From positions 39,867 through 103,866 of the forward strand of contig DAIPYL010000001.1 in assembly GCA_036782755.1 (NCBI GenBank): a DNA stretch of 64,000 nt. The letters run 5' to 3'. The notes below the pieces were generated by a model that was given only the letters and a program-made list of their open reading frames with translations, did not search any database and had not been told where the DNA came from. A program made the translations under genes and the position numbers. Below are positions 32,945-41,443 of the stretch, in pieces; the first letter of the stretch is position 1, and every line of letters starts with the position of its first letter. This DNA comes from Jeotgalicoccus sp036782755 (GTDB taxonomy: Bacteria; Bacillota; Bacilli; Staphylococcales; Salinicoccaceae).

Positions 32945-34117
32945 ATGTACAAAAAAATTCATTTAATCGTTCTTGATTCAGTCGGTATCGGTGAAGCACC
33001 AGATGCTGCGGAATTCGGAGACGTTGGCACGCATACTTTAAAACATACATTAGAAGCTCATCCTAACACATTGCCAAACCTTTCAAAATTAGGTCTCGGC
33101 AACATCGATAAACTTCCGGGTGTTGATGAGGAAGACAGCACAACAGGATTCTACACGAAGATGCAGGAAGTATCGAAAGGTAAAGATACGATGACAGGAC
33201 ACTGGGAAATTGCCGGCCTGAACATCGACACGGCGTTCAAAGTATATCCGGACGGATTCTCTGACGAGCTGCTGAATAAAATTACGGAAGCAACAGGACG
33301 CGGCATTGTCGGAAATAAACCGGCGAGCGGTACTGACATCATCGAAGAATTCGGTGAACACCAGATGGAAACAGGGGACTTAATCATCTATACATCAAAC
33401 GATCCTGTACTTCAGATTGCGGCGAATGAAGAAGTCATTCCACTTGAAGAAATTTACGACATCTGTGAAAAAGTACGCGAAATGACGAAAGATCCTGAAT
33501 TTTTAGTCGGCCGTGTTATTGCACGTCCGTTTGTCGGCTCTAAAAAAGGTGAATTCAAGCGTACGGAAAACCGTCACGACTATGCACTTGAGCCATTTGG
33601 CAGAACCGTCCTGAACGCACTGAAAGACGATAACAAAGATGTTATCGCAATCGGTAAGATTAACGATATCTTTACGGGAAGCGGAATTACAGACGCTGTC
33701 CGCACGAAAAACAACGACGACGGTGTCGACAAGCTGCTTCAGGTAATGGACCGTGACTTTAACGGACTGTCATTCCTTAACCTTGTGGACTTCGATGCTG
33801 AGTACGGCCACCGCCGCGACCCGGTCGGCTACAGCAATGCATTAAAAGCATTCGATGACAGACTGCCTGAACTAATCGGGAAACTGACAGAAGACGATCT
33901 TTTAATCATCACTGCAGACCACGGAAACGACCCTACATACACAGGGACAGACCACACGAGAGAATATGTGCCGTTACTAATTACAACAGGCAGAGAACTC
34001 CGGTTTGGTGAAATCGATCAGTGTGCGACATTCAGCAACATCGCTGCAACAATCGCTGAAAACTTCGGCGTGGACTACGAAACACATGGAACGAGCTTCC
34101 TAAAGGAAATTAAATAA
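32945..34117 (+). CDS. deoB: Phosphopentomutase
   Basis: 390-residue alkaline-phosphatase superfamily mutase interconverting (deoxy)ribose 1- and 5-phosphate in nucleoside salvage. Metal sites: LDSVGIGEAPD near the N-terminus, GKDTMTGHWEIAG with the phosphorylated Thr, and ITADHGNDPTYTGTDHTRE at the C-terminus. The ATG follows AAGTAGGTAAAT. A 28-residue membrane peptide gene starts at the next base. Confidence 0.96.
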   Translation: MYKKIHLIVLDSVGIGEAPDAAEFGDVGTHTLKHTLEAHPNTLPNLSKLGLGNIDKLPGVDEEDSTTGFYTKMQEVSKGKDTMTGHWEIAGLNIDTAFKVYPDGFSDELLNKITEATGRGIVGNKPASGTDIIEEFGEHQMETGDLIIYTSNDPVLQIAANEEVIPLEEIYDICEKVREMTKDPEFLVGRVIARPFVGSKKGEFKRTENRHDYALEPFGRTVLNALKDDNKDVIAIGKINDIFTGSGITDAVRTKNNDDGVDKLLQVMDRDFNGLSFLNLVDFDAEYGHRRDPVGYSNALKAFDDRLPELIGKLTEDDLLIITADHGNDPTYTGTDHTREYVPLLITTGRELRFGEIDQCATFSNIAATIAENFGVDYETHGTSFLKEIK

Positions 34118-34204
34118 ATGAAAAAAGCAAAATACTTTATCTTTATTGGAATACTCGTGATGAGCATTATCTGGGGATTCTTTTACTGGATGTTTTTAGT
34201 GTAA
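34118..34204 (+). CDS. 28-residue single-pass membrane peptide
   Basis: MKKAK followed by a hydrophobic segment with two Trp and ending WMFLV; a basic start and one membrane helix (about 6-27). The ATG begins on the base after the deoB stop, with AAAGGAAAT about 10 bases before it, so it would be translated by the same ribosomes. A terminator follows 22 bp after the stop. Too short for firm proof, but placement and composition argue that it is real. Function unknown. Confidence 0.6.
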   Translation: MKKAKYFIFIGILVMSIIWGFFYWMFLV

Positions 34205-34226
34205 AGTAAATAAGTGAGCAGGATAG

Positions 34227-34269
34227 ACGGTTTAAACACCTTTATTTTAGGTGTTTGAGCCGTTTTTTT
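34227..34269 (+). terminator. Terminator of fur-xerD-deoB
   Basis: ACGG plus AAACACCT pairs with AGGTGTTT plus CCGT around TTATTTT, followed by T8. Confidence 0.9.
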
Positions 34270-34298
34270 TGTGTTTTGGGATGAGCGAGCATAAAAAA

Positions 34299-34672
34299 GA
34301 GCCGGTTAACGGCTCAGGCGGTTGATAATCTGTTATCGGGTTGATGAAACCGGCTCATGCGGCTGATAATTCATATTCGACCGCATGAAGGCAGTTCATC
34401 AGGTTGATTATTCATATTCGACCGCATGAAAAATGCTCATTGGGATGATTACCGGTTTACGTCTCAATGANNNNNNNNNNNNNNNNNNNNNNNNNNNNNN
34501 NNNNNNNNNNNNNNNNNNNNNNNNNNNNNNNNNNNNNNNNNNNNNNNNNNNNNNNNNNNNNNNNNNNNNNACGTCTCAATGAACATGCGGCATTGAGGCA
34601 AATATACTTAAATATCTCAACGAACAATTAACATTGAGACAAATATGCGTATTCGTCTCAATGAAGCCGTCA
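34299..34672. repeat. 41-bp tandem palindrome array 4 (C then A arms), with assembly gap
   Basis: Fills the 470-bp gene-free stretch between convergent deoB and the DUF309 gene. The core ATGAA occurs at 34344, 34385, 34426 and 34467; after the gap, cores are at 34579, 34620 (ACGAA) and 34661, all 41 bp apart. The first three carry C-type arms (CCGCATG), the rest A-type (GTCTCAATG). 34632-34663 is an almost perfect 14-bp-arm dyad about the intermediate centre. A degenerate unit (GAGCCG/CGGCTC) at 34299-34315 begins the array. The last unit ends 10 bp before the stop codon of the minus-strand gene. Confidence 0.9.
34471..34570. other. Assembly gap (100 N) inside repeat array 4
   Basis: Exactly 100 N, entered and left by the same bases ACGTCTCAATGA, so repeat number here is unknown. 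Confidence 0.95.
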
Positions 34673-34674
34673 TG

Positions 34675-35220
34675 TTATCCCTTCCGCTCTTCGAGCTTCC
34701 GGCTCAGCGCCTCGAGCCGTGCTTCAATCACGTCTTCGCGGTCGCGCAGGCGGTGGCGGTGGATAAGACTTTCATCTTTTTCAAAGCGCTCCATGTTTTC
34801 CAAAGTAAATGCACTGTACGAGTCATAATCATCTTTATGCATCTCATATAAAGACTCGTACACCCAAGTATCAACAGGATACTGCATCGGTTTAAATGGT
34901 ATTTCAGCCAGCGTATTAAATCGGTCGCGAAGCATTTCAACTAATTCATCCCTAAATCCGAACTTCGTAACGTCGTACTGATGTTTTTCATAAAGCTTCA
35001 GCGCGCGCTTGTACGATGTCGCGGCACCGGTAACGTTATCACGCCGGTAATGGTATTCACCGGTTACAATCAGCACAAAAAACACTTCAGGGTCTTCTTT
35101 CGTAAAGTTTTCCTTGTCTTTCCATGCTTCTTCCATGATTTCATGGCATTCGAAGTAATCTTGCTTTATAATTAATTCGTTAAAGAATTGTAAAAGTATT
35201 TCTTTATCGATACGTATCAC
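34675..35220 (-). CDS. DUF309 family protein (YpuF-like)
   Basis: 181 residues. The N-terminal half has the DUF309 hallmark HEIMEEAWK (His-Glu...Glu-x-x-W) and a following helical pair RDNVTGAATSYKRALKLY. Function unknown; in Bacilli it commonly sits next to scpA. The start is uncertain: the only in-frame candidate is GTG 35220, but AGGA abuts it directly, so the ribosome may start a little later. Only 21 bp separate it from the divergent scpA ORF, leaving little room for two promoters. No terminator is visible at its 3' end, where array 4 begins. Confidence 0.82.
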   Translation of the reverse strand: MIRIDKEILLQFFNELIIKQDYFECHEIMEEAWKDKENFTKEDPEVFFVLIVTGEYHYRRDNVTGAATSYKRALKLYEKHQYDVTKFGFRDELVEMLRDRFNTLAEIPFKPMQYPVDTWVYESLYEMHKDDYDSYSAFTLENMERFEKDESLIHRHRLRDREDVIEARLEALSRKLEERKG

Positions 35221-35241
35221 TCCTAAAATTGAGGTTTTGTA

Positions 35242-35952
35242 ATGACTGCTTATAAAGTTAAATTAGATGTTTTTGAAGGACCGCTCGATCTGCTCCTTCA
35301 TTTGATTAAAGAACTTGAAATTGATATTTACGACATTCCAATGAAAATGCTCACTGAGCAGTATATGGAATATATCAATCAGATGAAAGAACTTGAACTC
35401 AACGTTGCGAGCGACTATCTCGTTATGGCGAGCGAGCTTGTGAAAATTAAAAGTCACATGCTGCTGCCTGAACCGCCGATGGCCGATGAGGATTACGAAG
35501 ATCCCCGTGATCAATTGATGTCCCAACTGATAGAATATCAAAATTATAAATTATATGCTGAAGAATTGAATAAACTGAAAGAGGAATCCAGACTTCAATT
35601 CGTCAAAGCGCCGCACTTATTCGAAGATGACGAGGATGATACCGAAACACTTGAGCTGAGTCTCCATGATCTGCTAGAGGCTTACAACAAGGTGAAATCC
35701 CGCGTATCTCTCACTGAAGAGTCATACGTCGTCGTCCCGCGTGAAGTTTATACGAAAGAAGAGGCAGTGGAATTTATCGCGTCAAAGTTTAAAAATACAA
35801 AGTCTTTAAAAATGACCGAGCTGCTCACATTCGATGAACCCCGAACGAAAGTAGTGCAGGTGTTTATCACTATATTAGATTATATCAGTCAGAATCTCTA
35901 TCAGATTACACGCATCGATGAAGATGATTTTGAGCTCGAAAGGTTGGCTTAA
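35242..35952 (+). CDS. scpA: Segregation and condensation protein A (kleisin)
   Basis: 236 residues. N-terminal FEGPLDLLLHLIKELEIDIYD type kleisin motif, a central acidic and helical region, and a C-terminal winged helix (about 165-232) with VQVFITILDYIS. With SMC and ScpB it forms the loop-extruding condensin that starts at origin-proximal parS sites. GAGG lies 7 bases before the ATG. scpB begins 2 bp after it. Confidence 0.95.
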   Translation: MTAYKVKLDVFEGPLDLLLHLIKELEIDIYDIPMKMLTEQYMEYINQMKELELNVASDYLVMASELVKIKSHMLLPEPPMADEDYEDPRDQLMSQLIEYQNYKLYAEELNKLKEESRLQFVKAPHLFEDDEDDTETLELSLHDLLEAYNKVKSRVSLTEESYVVVPREVYTKEEAVEFIASKFKNTKSLKMTELLTFDEPRTKVVQVFITILDYISQNLYQITRIDEDDFELERLA

Positions 35953-35954
35953 GT

Positions 35955-36488
35955 ATGGATAAAATAAACATTATCGAAGGTTTATTATATATTGCCGGCG
36001 ACCTCGGTTTAAGTGAAGAGGCACTCATGATGCACGTGCCGATTACTAAAATGCAGCTGGAAATAGAAGTTGAAAAATACGACAAAGAACATTTAACAAT
36101 TACCCGTCACGGTGATATGTATTTCTTAAAGACGACGGAGAACATGGAGAAATACATCAAGAGGGTGCTGGCTGACCGGCCGGCGAAAAAATTATCACAG
36201 GCGGCGCTCGAAGTGCTTGCGATAATTGCTTACAATCAGCCGATTTCAAGAAACGGCATAGAAAGCGTGCGCGGCATCGTCTCAGACGGTCCAATTTCAA
36301 CACTGATTAATAAAGGATTAGTGAAAAAGAAAACCATTACTGAAGAACGTGCAGCGCATTTTGAAACGACGCAGAGCTTTTTGGAAATATTCGGTCTGGA
36401 ATCTTTAGATGACTTACCGGCAGATGATATGATAGCGGAACAGGAAGAAATCGACTTGTTCTTCAATAGCTTAAAGGAGCAAAATTAA
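35955..36488 (+). CDS. scpB: Segregation and condensation protein B
   Basis: 177 residues with two winged-helix domains; family phrases IIEGLLYIAGDLGLSEEAL, LSQAALEVLAIIAYNQPISR and IRGIVSDGP-like RGIVSDGPISTLINKGL. Dimeric partner of ScpA in SMC-condensin. Ends by overlapping the rluB ATG by one base. Confidence 0.95.
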   Translation: MDKINIIEGLLYIAGDLGLSEEALMMHVPITKMQLEIEVEKYDKEHLTITRHGDMYFLKTTENMEKYIKRVLADRPAKKLSQAALEVLAIIAYNQPISRNGIESVRGIVSDGPISTLINKGLVKKKTITEERAAHFETTQSFLEIFGLESLDDLPADDMIAEQEEIDLFFNSLKEQN

Positions 36489-37210
36489 TGAATACTACAC
36501 GTTTAAATAAAAAAATTGCCGATGCAGGAATTACTTCACGACGTAAAGCGGACAAATTAATCGAAGAGGGCCGCGTCTATGTTAACGACAAACTCGTTAC
36601 AGAACTTGGCATGCAGGTATCTGACAAAGACCGTGTCACAGTCGACGGTGTCCAGTTAACAAAAGAAGAACCCGTGCACATTTTATACTATAAGCCATCA
36701 GGCGAAATCTCAGCAGCAGAAGATGATAAAAAACGCGATACAGTAATCGACGTGTTCCACGACATCGATGCTCGTCTTTACCCGGTAGGACGTCTGGATT
36801 ACGATACGTCAGGTCTTCTTCTTGTAACAAACGACGGTGAATTCACTCAGCTGATGACACACCCGAAATTTGAAATGAAGAAAACGTACAGAGTTAAAAC
36901 AGATGGTATCCTCCTCCGTCACCAGCAGGACGAAATGCGCCGCGGCATCAGACTCGATGACGGCAAAACTGCACCGTGTGACTTAAAAGTAATCCGAGAC
37001 AAAGGCGGCAAGGACATGATTCTTGAAATAACAATTCACGAAGGACGCAACCGCCAGGTCAGAAGAATGTTTGAACATTTCGGTTTAAACGTTACAAAAC
37101 TGACGCGTATCCGCTTTGATTTCCTGACACTGGACGGGTTAAAAGAAGGCGAATACCGTTTCCTTAAACCGCACGAAGTGAAGAAGCTTATTGCCAACAG
37201 TAAGAAGTAA
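36488..37210 (+). CDS. rluB: 23S rRNA pseudouridine(2605) synthase RluB
   Basis: 240 residues: S4 domain (about 3-60, LNKKIADAGITSRRKADKLI) and a pseudouridine synthase domain with the catalytic Asp in GRLDYDTSGLLLVTNDGEF and C-terminal EGRNRQVRRMFEH. AAGGAGC precedes the ATG. Third gene of the scpA-scpB-rluB unit; the RluB/RsuA choice follows from context and sequence feel. Confidence 0.93.
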   Translation: MNTTRLNKKIADAGITSRRKADKLIEEGRVYVNDKLVTELGMQVSDKDRVTVDGVQLTKEEPVHILYYKPSGEISAAEDDKKRDTVIDVFHDIDARLYPVGRLDYDTSGLLLVTNDGEFTQLMTHPKFEMKKTYRVKTDGILLRHQQDEMRRGIRLDDGKTAPCDLKVIRDKGGKDMILEITIHEGRNRQVRRMFEHFGLNVTKLTRIRFDFLTLDGLKEGEYRFLKPHEVKKLIANSKK

Positions 37211-37320
37211 GTAATTAAATGTCATAATACTGTCAAACCGCAACAAAATGTGTAGTGTTATAATTATTGCTACGTACGCATTTTATTGCGGTTTATATCA
37301 ATTTGGAAAGGGGCCTGACG

Positions 37321-37851
37321 TTGAAAAAAGGAACTAGAAAAATTATTCGTACAGGTACAATTATTACAATTGCTGCTTTGCTCGGCATAACATTATATTT
37401 AAATTTGAGGGATGGCTCTCAAACAGTTAATGTCGGAGACGATGCAGTTGATTTCAAACTGGAAACACTGGACGGCGAACAAATTCAGCTGTCTCAAATA
37501 ATAGATGACAAAGGTGTCATTATTAACTTCTGGGGCACTTGGTGTAAACCGTGCCGCGAAGAAATGCCGGAAATGAATCAGGTGTATAACGAAGGTCATG
37601 AAGATTACGAAATTATTGCTGTAAACGTCTCTGAAAACAATCAGCAGATTGAACAGTTTATTTCAGGATTATCAGAAGATCTCGATTATCCGATCGCACT
37701 GGATCCGAAGCGCAGTGTAACGAAAGCTTACAATATTGGACCGCTGCCGACGACAATTGCTATTAACAAAGATGGTATCGTCGTTAAAAAACAGGAGTAT
37801 CAACTGACTAAAGAGGATATCTACGCATTTATAGATGAATCTCTGGAATAG
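37321..37851 (+). CDS. resA: Thiol-disulfide oxidoreductase ResA
   Basis: 176 residues: an N-terminal membrane anchor (about 10-28) and an extracytoplasmic TlpA-like thioredoxin fold with the redox motif WGTWCKPCREEM. ResA reduces the haem-binding CxxCH cysteines of apocytochrome c. The start is TTG 37321 with AAAGGGG 8 bases upstream. A TATAAT at 37259 may be the operon -10. First gene of resABC-srrAB-ribU. Confidence 0.93.
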   Translation: MKKGTRKIIRTGTIITIAALLGITLYLNLRDGSQTVNVGDDAVDFKLETLDGEQIQLSQIIDDKGVIINFWGTWCKPCREEMPEMNQVYNEGHEDYEIIAVNVSENNQQIEQFISGLSEDLDYPIALDPKRSVTKAYNIGPLPTTIAINKDGIVVKKQEYQLTKEDIYAFIDESLE

Positions 37852-37862
37852 GATGGCCTAAA

Positions 37863-39500
37863 ATGGAACAAAAAGAAATAAAATGTAATCACTGCGGTCA
37901 TGTTAACCCGCCCGGCACCCAGCTGTGCCAGTCATGCGGTAAAATGATTAATGAAGATTACGACAAGAAAAAAATTAAAGACCTCATGCGCTACGATGGA
38001 AGTGCTGTGCGTTCAAAAGTCCGCTCACAGAGTATCTTTGATAAGATCTGGAACTTCTTCACTTCCATTAAAGTCGGCGTAGGCATCATTGCGCTGATTG
38101 CGATATCTGCCGCACTCGGGACGATTCTCCCGCAGGAATACTTCATTCCTATCGGAGCAGATCCGCTGCAGCACTACACAGAACATTACGGTACATTCGG
38201 AAGGCTGTATTATGAGCTCGGCTTTACGCAGCTTTATTCTTCATGGTGGTTCGTACTGTTAATGGGACTGCTGGCACTGTCTCTCGTTGCAGCAAGTATC
38301 GACAGAGGAGTGCCGTTATACAAATCGTTAAAGAACCAGCGCGTTAAAAAACACGCTTCATTCTTTAAACGCCAGCGTCTGTTCACTGAATACGATTCAG
38401 CTGACAAAGCACCTGAACTTGCGAAGTCATTTGAAGAGAAGAAATACAAACTGAAAACTGACGGCAATCATTATCTGTTTGAGAAGGGACGCCTGTCGAG
38501 ATGGGGCCCTTACATTAACCATACAGGGTTAATCATTCTTCTTATCGGCAGCATGCTGAGATTCTTCCCGGGTGTGTATATTGATGAAATTATATATGCG
38601 CAGGAAGGCGAAACAGTCAGCATTCCGACAACCGAAGGCAAGTATTATATGCGTAACGACGGTTTCACACTCGATACATACGATGAAGAAGCCGGCACAG
38701 TATTTGACCAGTCGCTGCAAAATAATCAGGCGATGACAATCAGCAACTTCCAGACGGATATTACGATGTTTGAAAACAAAACAGCTGATATCGTCGGTTC
38801 TTCACCGGAACTTGAAGAAATAGAAAATTACAGCATCCGCGTAAATCACCCGTACCGCTTTGATGATTACGAATTGTACCAGTCAAGCTACGACAACTCG
38901 CAGATGAAATCGATGACGTTCAGACTTGAAGATTCAGAAGGCAACGTTCTCGGTGAAAACTTCAAAGTCAGTCTCGATGATCCGGCTGACAGTTATCAGA
39001 TCACCGAAGACATCACGATTAACATGAAAGCTTATTCACCGGACTTCCTGGAAATCGATGAGAACGGTACACTGGTTTCCGAAACACCGGTACCGACAAA
39101 CCCGGCATTCGTCTTTGAAGTTGCCGCGGGAGATAAGAACGAACTCAGTCTCCTGCAGATTATGAACTCAACGGATATTACACCGGATAACGAATACAGC
39201 ATTAAATTCGTCGAAGCTGAAGAGCATATGGCGAGTGTACTGACATTGAAAAAAGACCTGGCAATGCCGATTATTGCAACAGGATTTGTAATTTTCCTTA
39301 TCGGACTGTTTATCGGTTCGTACATTAACCACCGCAGAATCTGGATTAATGCAGAAGACGGAACGATGAATCTGGCTGCTCACACAAATAAAAACTACTT
39401 CGGTATGAAGAAGGAAATGGACGCAGTACTTAAGTCCCACAATCTTCACGAAGTATTCGATAAACAGGCAAAAGAGGAAAATGACAAGCTGAAAGGATAG
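37863..39500 (+). CDS. resB: Cytochrome c biogenesis protein ResB
   Basis: 545 residues. The N-terminus carries a short zinc-ribbon with C8, C11, C22 and C25, as Bacillus ResB does. Membrane segments are at about 73-93, 134-154, 220-238 and 465-490, with a large extracytoplasmic domain between the last two. With ResC it exports haem and ligates it to c-type cytochromes such as QcrC encoded at 61.7 kb. Starts 11 bp after resA. Confidence 0.93.
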   Translation: MEQKEIKCNHCGHVNPPGTQLCQSCGKMINEDYDKKKIKDLMRYDGSAVRSKVRSQSIFDKIWNFFTSIKVGVGIIALIAISAALGTILPQEYFIPIGADPLQHYTEHYGTFGRLYYELGFTQLYSSWWFVLLMGLLALSLVAASIDRGVPLYKSLKNQRVKKHASFFKRQRLFTEYDSADKAPELAKSFEEKKYKLKTDGNHYLFEKGRLSRWGPYINHTGLIILLIGSMLRFFPGVYIDEIIYAQEGETVSIPTTEGKYYMRNDGFTLDTYDEEAGTVFDQSLQNNQAMTISNFQTDITMFENKTADIVGSSPELEEIENYSIRVNHPYRFDDYELYQSSYDNSQMKSMTFRLEDSEGNVLGENFKVSLDDPADSYQITEDITINMKAYSPDFLEIDENGTLVSETPVPTNPAFVFEVAAGDKNELSLLQIMNSTDITPDNEYSIKFVEAEEHMASVLTLKKDLAMPIIATGFVIFLIGLFIGSYINHRRIWINAEDGTMNLAAHTNKNYFGMKKEMDAVLKSHNLHEVFDKQAKEENDKLKG

Positions 39501-39508
39501 TGTAATTT

Positions 39509-40714
39509 ATGGATGCAACATTTTTATCACTGAGTAACACACTTATATTTATTGCTTTCCTTATGCTTCTGGTATCACTTTTACCGCTCGGCATAAGTAT
39601 CAAATCTAAATCTAAATCACACAAATATGAAAAAATAGCAATCTGGATGATAGTTATCGCATTCGTCCTGGAGCTCGCATACTTTATTCTGCGCTGGATG
39701 GCTACCGGCCACGCACCGGTTTCAAACATGTATGAATTTATCGCGATGTTCTCGATTATGCTGATCGGCGGTTTCTTAATTACGTATCACTATTTCAGAA
39801 CGAAAGTATTCGGACTGGTAGCTATTCCGATTTCACTGCTTCTTTTAGGATACGGCAGCCTGTTCTCAACAGACGTTCAGCCGCTGATACCGGCACTGCA
39901 GAGCAACTGGCTGGCTATTCATGTTATTACTGTGACATTGTCTTATGGTATACTGTCAATGAGTGCAGTCGCAGGACTTATCTACTTATTAAAAGCTATT
40001 CCTGCAGATGAAAATTCATGGCGTGCACGCTGGCTGGAAGCAATCATGATCGGTATTCTTACCGTCGTGATGTATATGGTCACAACAATATTTATGCAGA
40101 ACATTATCGGTTACAACGATGAGTTCTACTATACGGATCAGCAGGGCCAGCAGGTTATTGCTGAATACCATCTTCCAAGCCTCGTGAACTATAACGAAGC
40201 TATACCGGTTGAGCACGTTGGCAATAATGAATATGAGCCTGCAGATCATTTCCACCTTGGAATTGATTTACCGCCGGTCATTAAAGCACATACTTTAAAT
40301 ACAGTAGTCTGGTCAATTATTATCGGTTTAATTACGTACGGAATCATTCGTCTGATTATTAGAAAACGTCTGTACGCACTGGCTAAACCGTTAACTAAAA
40401 AGGCCGATCTTGCACTGATGGATGAAATCGGCTACCGTTCTGTTATTATCGGTTTCCCGCTGTTTGCACTTGGAGGCATTTTCTTCGCTGCAATATGGGC
40501 TCAGATTGCATGGAGCAGATTCTGGGGCTGGGATCCGAAAGAGACGTGGGCGTTCATTACATTTATGTTCTATACGATTTTCCTTCACCTCCGCTTAAAC
40601 CGCGGTTATGAAGGCGAGAAGTCTGCATGGTTAGCCGTTGGCGGGTTTATACTGATACTGTTTAACCTCGTTGCGATTAACTTAATTGTAGCCGGCCTGC
40701 ATTCGTACGCATAA
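39509..40714 (+). CDS. resC: Cytochrome c biogenesis protein ResC (CcsA family)
   Basis: 401 residues with about eight to ten membrane segments and the haem-handling Trp-rich motif WGWDPKETWAF. Conserved His residues flank it in the membrane. Partner of ResB in system II cytochrome c assembly. AAAGGATAG precedes the ATG. Confidence 0.94.
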   Translation: MDATFLSLSNTLIFIAFLMLLVSLLPLGISIKSKSKSHKYEKIAIWMIVIAFVLELAYFILRWMATGHAPVSNMYEFIAMFSIMLIGGFLITYHYFRTKVFGLVAIPISLLLLGYGSLFSTDVQPLIPALQSNWLAIHVITVTLSYGILSMSAVAGLIYLLKAIPADENSWRARWLEAIMIGILTVVMYMVTTIFMQNIIGYNDEFYYTDQQGQQVIAEYHLPSLVNYNEAIPVEHVGNNEYEPADHFHLGIDLPPVIKAHTLNTVVWSIIIGLITYGIIRLIIRKRLYALAKPLTKKADLALMDEIGYRSVIIGFPLFALGGIFFAAIWAQIAWSRFWGWDPKETWAFITFMFYTIFLHLRLNRGYEGEKSAWLAVGGFILILFNLVAINLIVAGLHSYA

Positions 40715-40732
40715 TATGAAAAGAGGGTAATT

Positions 40733-41443
40733 ATGGCAGAAAAAATACTTTTAGTCGATGATGAAGAACGTATTCGTAAATTGCTCAACTTGTACCTGAC
40801 GAGAGAAGGGTATGAAATTACTGAAGCCGGAGACGGCAAGGAAGCACTGGAGCTTGCTTTACAGGAAGATTTCCACTGTATTCTGCTCGATCTGATGATG
40901 CCTGAAATGGACGGGATTGAAGTCGCGAAAGAACTGCGCAAAGAAAAATCAACACCCGTTATTATGCTGACAGCGAAAGGCGAAGAAGCAGACCGCGTTG
41001 AGGGGCTTGAAGTCGGCGCTGACGATTATATCGTTAAGCCGTTTTCACCCCGCGAAGTGGTGCTCAGGGTGAAAGCAATCTTACGCCGTTCTTCTGAAAC
41101 GGCATTTATCGAAAAAGATTCATCAGCGAAAGATATGATTGTCTATGAACATCTCGTTATCGACAACGACGCTCACCGTGTTTTAGCCGATGACAAAAAG
41201 GTTAATCTGACACCGAAAGAATATGAACTGTTATTATTCTTAGCGAAGAGTCCCGATAAAGTATTTAACCGCGAAGAACTGCTGAAGGAAGTTTGGAACT
41301 ATGACTTCTACGGCGATTTAAGAACAGTCGATACACACGTTAAGCGACTCCGCGAGAAACTGAACAAAGTATCTCCGGAAGCTAGCCAGATGATTCATAC
41401 TGTCTGGGGTATCGGCTATAAATTTGAGGTTAATGATAAATGA
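40733..41443 (+). CDS. srrA: Response regulator ResD/SrrA
   Basis: 236-residue OmpR/PhoB-type regulator. Receiver domain with acidic pocket VDDEERIRK, phosphoacceptor Asp in LLDLMMPEMDG, LTAKG and IVKPFSP; C-terminal winged helix with LTPKEYELLLFLA and the LRTVDTHVKRLREKL recognition region. Very close to staphylococcal SrrA. It adjusts respiration and fermentation to oxygen, NO and menaquinone state. AGAGGG before the ATG; overlaps srrB by 4 bp. Confidence 0.95.
   Translation: MAEKILLVDDEERIRKLLNLYLTREGYEITEAGDGKEALELALQEDFHCILLDLMMPEMDGIEVAKELRKEKSTPVIMLTAKGEEADRVEGLEVGADDYIVKPFSPREVVLRVKAILRRSSETAFIEKDSSAKDMIVYEHLVIDNDAHRVLADDKKVNLTPKEYELLLFLAKSPDKVFNREELLKEVWNYDFYGDLRTVDTHVKRLREKLNKVSPEASQMIHTVWGIGYKFEVNDK

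Noticed and set aside
34634..34851. Plus-strand ORFs at the end of array 4
   Set aside because: Antisense to the DUF309 gene, which has a recognisable family motif.
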